A DNA stretch of 9,383 bases. Origin: Spirochaetaceae bacterium. Its GTDB lineage: Bacteria; Spirochaetota; Spirochaetia; Sphaerochaetales; Sphaerochaetaceae. The translations under genes were made by a program, and so were the position numbers. This document shows positions 1 to 6,852 of this stretch, one piece after another. The notes under the pieces were generated by a model. The model was given only the letters and a program-made list of their open reading frames with translations. It was not told where the DNA came from and did not search any database. The stretch lies in the NCBI GenBank assembly GCA_016649775.1, contig JAENWY010000076.1, positions 1 through 9,383 of the forward strand, written 5' to 3'. Every line of letters starts with the position of its first letter. Within the stretch, counting starts at the first letter, position 1.

Positions 1-504
1 AAGGTTAACAATTATCTTAAATTAGATACACCTTATAATGGAGAAACATCAGTTTATCACTATCTTGAGATTTTAAGAGACAAAATTGGTTTTGATAAAA
101 TAAAGGAAGCTGTAAAAGTTCCTCTAACAGGAAAAAAAATTGGTGCTTATTATGGGTGCTTATTATTAAGACCTGGTAAAGTCCTACAATTTGATGATCC
201 TGAAAATCCTCAAATTATGGAGGATCTTATTAGGGCACTTGGTGCAGAACCTGTAATATACAATATGAGAAATGAATGTTGTGGTGGATATACAATTCTT
301 GAAGATTTAAATTCTGCAGAAAAGAACACAACAAGTATACTTGAAAATGCTGAAGATATGGGCGCAGATTTTTTAATTACAGCTTGTCCACTCTGCCAGT
401 ATAATTTATTACAGAATTCTCTAAGTGAAAAGACACCAATTTATTACTTTACTGAACTACTAGCTTATGCTTTAGGACTTAAAGAAAGGGAGTGTTTTAA
501 ATAA
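1..504 (+). CDS. hdrB: Heterodisulfide reductase subunit B (HdrB), 3' part
   Basis: This reading frame is open from the first base to a TAA, giving 167 residues. It is the C-terminal part of a protein usually near 290 residues, so the start and the first CCG domain lie to the left. The second CCG domain is complete: a Cys at window residue 53 (YYGCLL), then CCGG at 93-94, then ACPLC with Cys 129 and 132. This is the CX39CCX34CX2C pattern that binds the non-cubane [4Fe-4S] cluster in HdrB. An internal ATG at 217 is not the true start, because homology continues well upstream of it. In the family, HdrB is the cytosolic disulfide-reducing catalytic subunit fed by HdrC. The bacterial substrate is generally unknown. 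The stop overlaps the hdrC start by one base (TAATG). Confidence 0.93.
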   Translation, partial: KVNNYLKLDTPYNGETSVYHYLEILRDKIGFDKIKEAVKVPLTGKKIGAYYGCLLLRPGKVLQFDDPENPQIMEDLIRALGAEPVIYNMRNECCGGYTILEDLNSAEKNTTSILENAEDMGADFLITACPLCQYNLLQNSLSEKTPIYYFTELLAYALGLKERECFK

Positions 505-893
505 TGAATAAGAGTGAATTATTGAAGGAACAAGTTCAACGGAATAGTGGAGTAAATGTACTCAAATGCATGCGCTGTGGTAAATGTAGTGCAACTTGCC
601 CAAATTATGATGTAATGGAATACCATCCTCATCAGTTTGTAAATATGGTAGAAAATAATCAAGTAGAACTTCTTATGAAGAGTGAATCATTATATATGTG
701 TTTAACCTGCTTTGCTTGTGTTGAACGTTGTCCTCGTGGTGTAGAACCTGGAAAGTTAGTAGAAGCAATTAGGCTAGAAGCTGTTAGAATAAAAGAAAAT
801 AATCATCTTAAACCAGATCAGATTGTTAAAAAACTTACGGATAAGATGCCTCAACAGGCTATTGTTACAGCTTTCCGTAAATATACAAAATAA
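504..893 (+). CDS. hdrC: Heterodisulfide reductase subunit C (HdrC)
   Basis: A 129-residue protein with two [4Fe-4S] motifs in the spacing expected for HdrC. The first is C22-X2-C25-X2-C28-X3-C32-P (KCMRCGKCSATCP) and the second is C66-X2-C69-X2-C72-X3-C76-P (MCLTCFACVERCP). In the family it relays electrons from the HdrA flavin to the HdrB clusters. The length is short for HdrC, but many bacterial versions are this size and no domain appears to be missing. The ATG overlaps the hdrB stop by one base and has an AAGGGAG-like ribosome site about 12 bases upstream. This points to translational coupling and matched amounts of HdrB and HdrC. There are no membrane segments, so it is of the cytosolic HdrC kind and not HdrE-linked. 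Confidence 0.93.
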   Translation: MNKSELLKEQVQRNSGVNVLKCMRCGKCSATCPNYDVMEYHPHQFVNMVENNQVELLMKSESLYMCLTCFACVERCPRGVEPGKLVEAIRLEAVRIKENNHLKPDQIVKKLTDKMPQQAIVTAFRKYTK

Positions 894-903
894 GGATTAA
901 TAG

Positions 904-2895
904 ATGCAAAAAATTGGTGTATTTGTGTGCCATTGTGGTACCAATATTAGTGCTACTGTTGATGTAGCAAAAGTAGCAGAAACTTTAGCAAAAGAACCTG
1001 GCGTAATTTATTCAACGGATTATCAATTTATGTGCTCACTTGCAGGACAAAATCTTATAATTGATAAGATAAAAGAACTTGACTTAACAGGCGTTGTAAT
1101 TTGTTCATGTTCTCCTAGAATGCATGAATTAACTTTTAGAAAAGCAGCCGATAAAGCTGGCCTTAATGGTTTCTTGCTTGAAATGGCTAACATTAGAGAA
1201 CAAGATGCTTGGGTACATAAAGATAGAGAGGAAGCAACACTTAAAGCTGTAGCTTTAGGTAGAGCTGCAATTGCTAAAGTTGCTTTAAATGAAGCTTTAA
1301 TTCCCGGTGAAAGTAAAGTAACTAAAAGAGCTTTAGTTATTGGAGCAGGTATTGCAGGTATGCAGGCAGCTCTTGATATAGCTGATGCAGGATTTTCTGT
1401 TGATTTAGTTGATATAGAACCTACCATTGGTGGTTTAATGACTCAAGTTGATAAGACCTTTCCAACTTTAGACTGTGCTTCATGTATTTTGACTCCTAAA
1501 ATGGTTGATGTACAACAACATGAATTAATTAATTTAATGACTTTCTGTGAAGTTGAAAAAGTGGAAGGTTACATTGGTAACTTTATAGCTACAATTAAAA
1601 AGAAAGCTCGTTATGTTGATCCAGATGCTTGTACAGGTTGTGGCCTTTGTACTCAAAAATGTCCTACTAAGAACGTTTTAAATTCATTTAACTTAAATTT
1701 AGATAATCGTAGTGCAATATATATTCCATTTCCTCAAGCAGTTCCTCTAGTAGCGATAATTGATGCTGCTCATTGTAAAAAACTCCAGGAAGGAAAATGT
1801 GGTGTTTGTGCCGCAGTTTGTGCTCCAAAAGCTATTCATTATGATGATTGTGATAAACTTGTTGAAAATAAGTATGGTGCTATTGTAGTAGCAACTGGTT
1901 TTAATCCCATAGAAGTTCACGCCTTTAATGAATTTGCATATGATCAAAGTCCAAACGTTATTACTTCTCTTGAGTATGAAAGATTAATGAGTGCAACTGG
2001 ACCAAACGGTGGTACGGTATTACGACCTTCAGATAAGAAACATCCAAAAACAATAGTATTCCAACAATGTGTTGGATCCCGTGATACAACTAGTCGTGGT
2101 AAAACTTACTGTTCAGGTATTTGTTGTATGTATACAGCTAAGCACGCAATGTTAACTAGAGAAAAATATCCAGACACTGATGTTTATGTATTCTACACAG
2201 ATATTAGAACTCCTGGTAAAGGGTTTGACGAATTCCATAGAAGAGCTGTTGAACAATATGGTGTACACTATATTAAGGGATCTATTGGTAAAGTAGTACC
2301 TATGTCTAATGGTAATTTAAAAGTTCAGGCTTCTGATTTATTAATGCAACGACAATTACATATTGAAGCAGATTTAGTTGTACTAGCTGCGGCAATGGAG
2401 CCAGATAAATCTGCTAAACATTTAGCACAACAATTAACAGCAAGTATGGATAATGATGGTTGGTTTACCGAATCACATCCAAAATTAAGACCTGTTGAAA
2501 GTCCAACAGCCGGTGTATTCCTAGCTGGTGCTTGTCAGGGTCCTAAAGATATTCCATCCACTGTAGCTCAAGCAGGAGCAGCAGCATCAAAGGCAATAAT
2601 CCTATTAATTAAAGATAAATTAAAAGGTAATCCTTGTGTTGCACACAGTGCTGAAAATATGTGCAATGGTTGTGGTGCATGTGCTAATGTTTGTCCTTAT
2701 AGTGCTATTACTTATGTTGAAAAAGAATTTAGAATGCCTGATAGAACAACTCTTATTAGAAGGGTTGCTTCTGTAAACCCTGCAGTATGTCAAGGTTGTG
2801 GTGCTTGTACTGTTGCCTGTCCATCTGGAGCAATGGATATATTTGGATTCTCAAATAAACAAATTATGGGGGAGGTTGATGCTATATGTCAGTAA
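904..2895 (+). CDS. hdrA: Heterodisulfide reductase subunit A (HdrA), flavin bifurcation subunit
   Basis: A 663-residue protein of full HdrA architecture. The N-terminal domain opens with GVFVCHCG (C9, C11) and continues with ICSCSPRMHE (C67, C69). A thioredoxin-reductase-like FAD domain follows, with GAGIAG at 147-152 and the family signature LDCASC (C191, C194). An inserted ferredoxin domain has C243/C246/C249/C253-P and a second Cys set C291-X7-C299-X2-C302-X3-C306. The C-terminal ferredoxin domain has C587/C590/C593/C597-P and C629/C632/C635/C639-P. In characterised MvhADG-HdrABC complexes the HdrA FAD bifurcates electrons between ferredoxin and HdrB; the same role is inferred here. The gene starts 10 bases after hdrC with a weak AAGGA, and its end overlaps the next gene by 10 bases. 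The extra C-terminal ferredoxin domain is present, so this is a long-form HdrA. Confidence 0.95.
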   Translation: MQKIGVFVCHCGTNISATVDVAKVAETLAKEPGVIYSTDYQFMCSLAGQNLIIDKIKELDLTGVVICSCSPRMHELTFRKAADKAGLNGFLLEMANIREQDAWVHKDREEATLKAVALGRAAIAKVALNEALIPGESKVTKRALVIGAGIAGMQAALDIADAGFSVDLVDIEPTIGGLMTQVDKTFPTLDCASCILTPKMVDVQQHELINLMTFCEVEKVEGYIGNFIATIKKKARYVDPDACTGCGLCTQKCPTKNVLNSFNLNLDNRSAIYIPFPQAVPLVAIIDAAHCKKLQEGKCGVCAAVCAPKAIHYDDCDKLVENKYGAIVVATGFNPIEVHAFNEFAYDQSPNVITSLEYERLMSATGPNGGTVLRPSDKKHPKTIVFQQCVGSRDTTSRGKTYCSGICCMYTAKHAMLTREKYPDTDVYVFYTDIRTPGKGFDEFHRRAVEQYGVHYIKGSIGKVVPMSNGNLKVQASDLLMQRQLHIEADLVVLAAAMEPDKSAKHLAQQLTASMDNDGWFTESHPKLRPVESPTAGVFLAGACQGPKDIPSTVAQAGAAASKAIILLIKDKLKGNPCVAHSAENMCNGCGACANVCPYSAITYVEKEFRMPDRTTLIRRVASVNPAVCQGCGACTVACPSGAMDIFGFSNKQIMGEVDAICQ

Positions 2896-3332
2896 AAGAA
2901 AAAACTGAATTCCAACCAAAGATTGTAGCTTTTTGTTGTAACTGGTGTTCATATGCTGGTGCTGACTTAGCAGGAACTAATAGAACAAATTATCCAGCTA
3001 ATGTTAAAATTATAAGAGTTCCTTGTTCTTGTAGAGTAAACCCAATATTTATTCTTAGAGCATTTCAAAGAGGTGCTGATGGAGTTATTATTTGTGGTTG
3101 TCACCCTGGTGATTGTCACTATATAACAGGTAACTATTATACACGTCGTAGAATGACACTATTATTCTCAATGTTAGATTTTTTAGGTATTGAAAAAGAT
3201 AGAACTAGAGTTGAGTGGGTTAGTGCTTCCGAAGGTGGTAGATTTGCTGAAGTAATGACTGAATTTACTAATGATGTAAAAGCAATCGGTCCTAACCGTA
3301 AATTGGAGGATTTAAGATGCAAAGCGAAATAA
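2886..3332 (+). CDS. flxD: MvhD/FlxD-type [2Fe-2S] electron-transfer protein
   Basis: A 148-residue protein matching the MvhD/FlxD family (methyl-viologen-reducing hydrogenase delta). Family motifs are FCCNWCSYAGADLAG (C17, C18, C21), VPCSCRVNP (C47, C49) and CGCHPGDCHY (C70, C72, C77), then GNYYTRRR. In the family a [2Fe-2S] cluster passes electrons from an input module (hydrogenase, formate dehydrogenase or the Flx NADH module) into HdrA, docking on its C-terminal ferredoxin domain. Its place directly after hdrA fits that. The ATG lies inside the hdrA tail and is preceded by a purine-rich GGGGGAGG about 11 bases upstream. The residue after PCS is Cys; from memory Gly or Ala is more usual there. 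The 3' end overlaps the next gene by 16 bases. The symbol follows Flx cluster context; mvhD is equally defensible. Confidence 0.9.
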   Translation: MSVKEKTEFQPKIVAFCCNWCSYAGADLAGTNRTNYPANVKIIRVPCSCRVNPIFILRAFQRGADGVIICGCHPGDCHYITGNYYTRRRMTLLFSMLDFLGIEKDRTRVEWVSASEGGRFAEVMTEFTNDVKAIGPNRKLEDLRCKAK

Positions 3333-4294
3333 TTAAAAGAACAGTTGAGCTTTTTAATTCTGAAGAAATTGTAAGAGCTATAGGTTGGAGAAAGGGTGAT
3401 TTTGATTATGATTTAAACCCAAGTATTTTTAAATCATCAGAAGATTTAGAAAAGAACTTTGTATATAATGATTTTTCTTCTGCAAATCTTTCTAAGTTTT
3501 TAATTAAGATTTCTCAAAAAGAAGACGGTAAAACTTTAGTATTTTTGAAATCTTGTGATACATATAGTTTTAATTCATTACTTCAAGAACACAGAATTTC
3601 ACGTGATAAAATTTATATTATTGGTGTCCCTTGTGAAGAAAATCTTGATCCTAGTAAAATTAAAGCAGCCTTAGGTGAAGATGTATTATCAATGAGTTGT
3701 GATGGTGAAACTGTTACTGTAGAAACTCTTGATGGAACAAAGACAATTTCAAAAAGTGAAGTTATTTTGGATAGATGTCTTGCTTGTAAATCTCGTAAAC
3801 ATGTAGTTTATGATGAACTATTTGGTGAAGAAGGTGAAGTTCTAGATTCTAAACGTTTTGATCAAGTTGAAATTTTAGAAAACATGAAGCCCGAGGAAAG
3901 ATATTCTTTCTGGAGAACTGAATTATCAAGATGTATTGGTTGTAATGCCTGTCGTGATATTTGTCCTGCTTGTACTTGTGAAAAGTGTGTATTTGATAAC
4001 AGAGATTCTGGAGTTGAAAATAAGGTTGCAACAAACGATTTTGAAGAAAATATGTTCCATATTATTAGAGCTTTCCATGTAGCTGGTAGATGTACTGACT
4101 GTGGAGAATGTTCAAGAGTATGTCCTGAAGATATTCCATTACATTTATTAAACAGAAAATTTATCAAAGATATTAATGAATTCTATGGTAATTACCAAGC
4201 TGGAGACGATATTGAAACACTTGCACCTTTAACTAGATTTGATGCAGTAGATGTTGAACCTTCAATTGTTAAAACGAGGGAGAATGTGAAATAA
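3317..4294 (+). CDS. flxC: Iron-sulfur subunit of the Flx module (FlxC-like, two [4Fe-4S])
   Basis: A 325-residue soluble iron-sulfur protein. The first 200 residues contain FLKSCDTYSFN, GVPCEEN and CLACKSRK (C154, C157) followed by VYDELFGE. I read this as resembling the F420-hydrogenase/dehydrogenase beta-subunit type N-terminus seen in Flx clusters. The second part has a ferredoxin region with C206/C209/C212/C216-P plus a dense PACTCEKC tail (C219, C221, C224), and C259/C262/C265/C269-P. The start is set by GGAGGA about seven bases before ATG 3317, within the end of flxD. Placement between flxD and a HydB-like gene supports a role as an internal wire from the NADH-oxidising FlxA to FlxD and HdrA. 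The gene letter (C rather than B) is assigned from gene order and memory and could be swapped with the next gene. Confidence 0.75.
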   Translation: MQSEIIKRTVELFNSEEIVRAIGWRKGDFDYDLNPSIFKSSEDLEKNFVYNDFSSANLSKFLIKISQKEDGKTLVFLKSCDTYSFNSLLQEHRISRDKIYIIGVPCEENLDPSKIKAALGEDVLSMSCDGETVTVETLDGTKTISKSEVILDRCLACKSRKHVVYDELFGEEGEVLDSKRFDQVEILENMKPEERYSFWRTELSRCIGCNACRDICPACTCEKCVFDNRDSGVENKVATNDFEENMFHIIRAFHVAGRCTDCGECSRVCPEDIPLHLLNRKFIKDINEFYGNYQAGDDIETLAPLTRFDAVDVEPSIVKTRENVK

Positions 4295-5319
4295 TGTTAA
4301 CTTTAAACGCAAGTCAATTAGATGAATTTTTTGCACTAATTGAAAAGAAAAGAGAATTATACCTTCCAGTTGAAAACAAAACTGGTAAGTCAGAATATAA
4401 AAGATGGGTTGAAGGTGATAAATATAGTACTGCTTTAAGAACTGTTAAAAGCGCAAAAAACTTTTTCTTTGCAAAATCTGAAAATTTATATGATTTAAAG
4501 ATGGATCACAAGAATGTTGAAGTTATTGATACCAGAGAAGACATTAAAGAATTTGTAATTTTTGGTGTTAGAGGCTGTGACGTTAAAAGCTTTGATATAT
4601 TAGATAATGTTTATCTACAAGATCCTGTTGATACATATTATAAAAATAGAAGAGACCATGGCTTAGTTATTTCTATGGCATGTTCTAAACCTGCAACTAC
4701 ATGTTTCTGTGCATTATTTGATATTGATGCAACTTCTCCTAATGGTGATATTCAAGCTTGGAATGTTGAAGACAAATTCTATTTTAATCCTTTAACAGAA
4801 AAAGGTGATGCCTTTGTAGAAGAATTTAAAGAATGCTTTACAGATGAAGATTCTAAACCTGTTGAAAAACAAAAAGAAGAAACTTTAAATATAATTGAAA
4901 GACTTCCTTTTGTAAATTTAAACATGGAAGGTTTTGGTGTTGAAGATAAATTAAAAGCTATTTTTGATAGACCTGAATGGGAAGATCTTTCCTCTACCTG
5001 TATCGGTTGTGGAACTTGTACTTATGTATGTCCAACCTGTCAATGTTTTGATATTAAAGATTTTAATGTAGGGGACGGAAGTATTAAACGTTTTAGATGT
5101 TGGGATAGTTGTATGTATTCTGACTTTACTCAAATGGCAGCTGCCAACCCTCGTTTAACACAAACAGCACGTTTTAGACAAAGATTTATGCATAAACTTG
5201 TATACTATCCAATTAAAAATGAAGGTATATATGGTTGTGTAGGTTGTGGGCGTTGTCTTGTAAGTTGCCCAGTTCAAATGAACATAGTTAAAGTTATTAA
5301 AGCTATGGGGGATAATTAA
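4294..5319 (+). CDS. flxB: Sulfhydrogenase beta/AsrA-like iron-sulfur subunit (FlxB-like)
   Basis: A 341-residue protein with hallmarks of the HydB (sulfhydrogenase beta)/AsrA family. These are GVRGCDVKSFDILDNVYL, a downstream YYKNRR, TTCFC, then C236-X2-C239-X2-C242-X3-C246-P with the extra PTCQC (C249, C251), the RCWDSCMYSDFTQMA stretch, an RxRQRFMHK motif, and a last cluster C315/C318/C321/C325-P. In the family these proteins carry electrons between a HydG/AsrB-type flavin NAD(P)H reductase and a partner subunit. The next gene here is exactly such a reductase, as in sulfhydrogenase and anaerobic sulfite reductase operons. No hydrogenase or siroheme subunit is present in the window. The start overlaps the preceding stop by one base (TAATG), suggesting coupled translation. 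The FlxB letter is tentative; the family call is firmer. Confidence 0.82.
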   Translation: MLTLNASQLDEFFALIEKKRELYLPVENKTGKSEYKRWVEGDKYSTALRTVKSAKNFFFAKSENLYDLKMDHKNVEVIDTREDIKEFVIFGVRGCDVKSFDILDNVYLQDPVDTYYKNRRDHGLVISMACSKPATTCFCALFDIDATSPNGDIQAWNVEDKFYFNPLTEKGDAFVEEFKECFTDEDSKPVEKQKEETLNIIERLPFVNLNMEGFGVEDKLKAIFDRPEWEDLSSTCIGCGTCTYVCPTCQCFDIKDFNVGDGSIKRFRCWDSCMYSDFTQMAAANPRLTQTARFRQRFMHKLVYYPIKNEGIYGCVGCGRCLVSCPVQMNIVKVIKAMGDN

Positions 5320-5320
5320 T

Positions 5321-6142
5321 ATGGATAAAGATGCGTTAATGCCTTATGTCGGAGTAATTACCGAAATAACAAGAGAGACTCCAGATGTAAAAACTTTCAG
5401 AGTTCTTGGAAAAGATGGTAAAAAATTGTTTATTCATGAACCAGGTCAATGTGCTATGTTAAGTGCACCAGGTTATGGCGAGGCTATGATTTCTATTACT
5501 TCTTCTCCAACTGAAGATTACATGGAATTTAGTATTAAAAATGCTGGTAAATTAACAGGATGGTTACACTCTGTTGAAGTCGGACAACAAGTAGCTGTTA
5601 GAGGACCTTATGGTAAATCTTTTCCAGTAGACACTGATCTTAAAGGAAAAGACCTTCTATTTATCGCAGGTGGTATTGGCCTTGCTCCATTGCACTCTGT
5701 TATAAACTATTGCAGAGCAAAAAGATCTGATTATGGCAAAATTAAAATTGTTTATGGATCTCGTTCAGCTAATGATTTAGTTGATTATAAAGAACTCCAA
5801 GAATGGGCAAATGAACCATCAATGGACGTTAATCTCACTATCGATAGACCTCAAGAAGGTTGGGATGGTAATGTAGGTTTTGTTCCAACATATGTTAAAG
5901 AACTTAACCCTGAATTAAGTTATACCGTTATTATCTGTGGTCCTCCTATTATGATTAAATTTACCTTACAGGGATTAAAAGAATTAGGATTTAAGGATAC
6001 TCAAGTTTACACTACTATGGAAATGAGAATGAAATGTGGTGTTGGTAAATGTGGTCGTTGTAATATCGGTGATAAGTATGTATGTAAAGACGGACCTGTA
6101 TTCCGTTTCGATGAATTAGGCGAATTGCCTAACGAATATTAA
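5321..6142 (+). CDS. flxA: FAD/NAD(P)H oxidoreductase subunit (FlxA, HydG/AsrB-like)
   Basis: A 273-residue protein of the ferredoxin-NADP reductase superfamily, sulfhydrogenase gamma/AsrB/PyrK branch. The order is a flavin-binding beta barrel (residues about 1-105, with PGQCAML, ISITSSP and GPYGKSFPV), a nucleotide-binding domain (GGIGLAP at 117-123, VYGSRSANDL, CGPPIM), and a C-terminal [2Fe-2S] site C239-X4-C244-X2-C247-X7-C255. In Flx clusters this subunit is proposed to exchange electrons between NAD(H) and the iron-sulfur chain, which fits as the pyridine-nucleotide port of the complex. I cannot tell NADH from NADPH preference by eye. It starts two bases after the flxB stop, with GGGGGA upstream as the likely ribosome site. 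Length is normal for the family and nothing looks broken. Confidence 0.9.
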   Translation: MDKDALMPYVGVITEITRETPDVKTFRVLGKDGKKLFIHEPGQCAMLSAPGYGEAMISITSSPTEDYMEFSIKNAGKLTGWLHSVEVGQQVAVRGPYGKSFPVDTDLKGKDLLFIAGGIGLAPLHSVINYCRAKRSDYGKIKIVYGSRSANDLVDYKELQEWANEPSMDVNLTIDRPQEGWDGNVGFVPTYVKELNPELSYTVIICGPPIMIKFTLQGLKELGFKDTQVYTTMEMRMKCGVGKCGRCNIGDKYVCKDGPVFRFDELGELPNEY

Positions 6143-6160
6143 AATTAAGGAGCCTTTAAG

Positions 6161-6841
6161 ATGAGTGCAAATAAAATGGTCCATGTCTATTTAATGGGTA
6201 AAAAATATGAAGTACCAGAAGATTTAACAATTATGACAGCTATGGAATATGCTGGTTATGAACTAGTTAGAGGTGTAGGTTGCCGTAACGGTTTTTGTGG
6301 TGCTTGTGCTACTATCTACCGTATCAAAGGTGATCAAGAATTAAAAACTTGTTTAGCTTGTCAAACTAAGGTTGAAGAAGACATGTATATTGCAACCCTT
6401 CCTTTTTTTCCATTAGTAAAAAAATTATATAATATTGAAGATATTACTCCAAATGAACAATTAATGATGCAATTATATCCAGAAATTTATAGTTGTGTAG
6501 GTTGTAATGCATGTACAAAAGCTTGTCCTCAAGATATCAAGGTAATGCAATACATTGCTTATGCTCAAAGAGGTGAATTTGACAAATGTGCTGAAGAATC
6601 TTTTGATTGTGTAATGTGTGGTATTTGTAGTTCACGTTGTCCAGCAGGTATTTCTCATCCACAAGTAGCTTTATTAGCTCGTAGAATCAATGGAAAATAT
6701 CTTGTTCCTGAAAGTGCTGAATTAAAAGAAAGAGTAATAGAAATTCAAGATGGTAAATTTGAAGATTTTATTTCTACATTAATGGAAAAACCAGTTGATG
6801 AAGTTAAAAATTTATACAACAACAGAGATATTGAAATATAG
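6161..6841 (+). CDS. tfrB: Fumarate reductase/succinate dehydrogenase-type iron-sulfur subunit (TfrB/SdhB-like, short)
   Basis: A 226-residue iron-sulfur protein. The N-terminal plant-type [2Fe-2S] domain has C41-X4-C46-X2-C49 (CRNGFCGAC) and C64, with C67 nearby. The C-terminal domain has two regular [4Fe-4S] motifs, C112/C115/C118/C122-P and C150/C153/C156/C160-P. This is the SdhB/FrdB layout, but the last motif looks like a full four-Cys set. Archaeal TfrB continues into an HdrB-like CCG domain of the thiol:fumarate reductase; this protein stops about 65 residues after the last motif and has no CCG. With the next gene it should form a soluble electron-carrying pair, and no SdhC/D-type membrane anchor is encoded nearby. 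Its ribosome site is AAGGAG (6147-6152), eight bases before the ATG. SdhB or FrdB would be acceptable alternative names. Confidence 0.83.
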   Translation: MSANKMVHVYLMGKKYEVPEDLTIMTAMEYAGYELVRGVGCRNGFCGACATIYRIKGDQELKTCLACQTKVEEDMYIATLPFFPLVKKLYNIEDITPNEQLMMQLYPEIYSCVGCNACTKACPQDIKVMQYIAYAQRGEFDKCAEESFDCVMCGICSSRCPAGISHPQVALLARRINGKYLVPESAELKERVIEIQDGKFEDFISTLMEKPVDEVKNLYNNRDIEI

Positions 6842-6852
6842 GAGGATAGGAT

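Noticed and set aside
217..219. ATG 217 as the start of hdrB
   Set aside because: The frame is open to the left edge and includes the first Cys of the CCG motif (residue 53) upstream of this ATG.
1023..1427. A 134-codon open frame on the minus strand inside hdrA
   Set aside because: It lies wholly within a well-supported gene, gives a low-complexity Ser/Ala-rich protein and has no recognisable domain. It is a shadow of hdrA codon use.
3862..4167. Minus-strand open frames inside flxC
   Set aside because: They are antisense to the Cys motifs of flxC and have no family resemblance; the plus-strand gene is clearly real.
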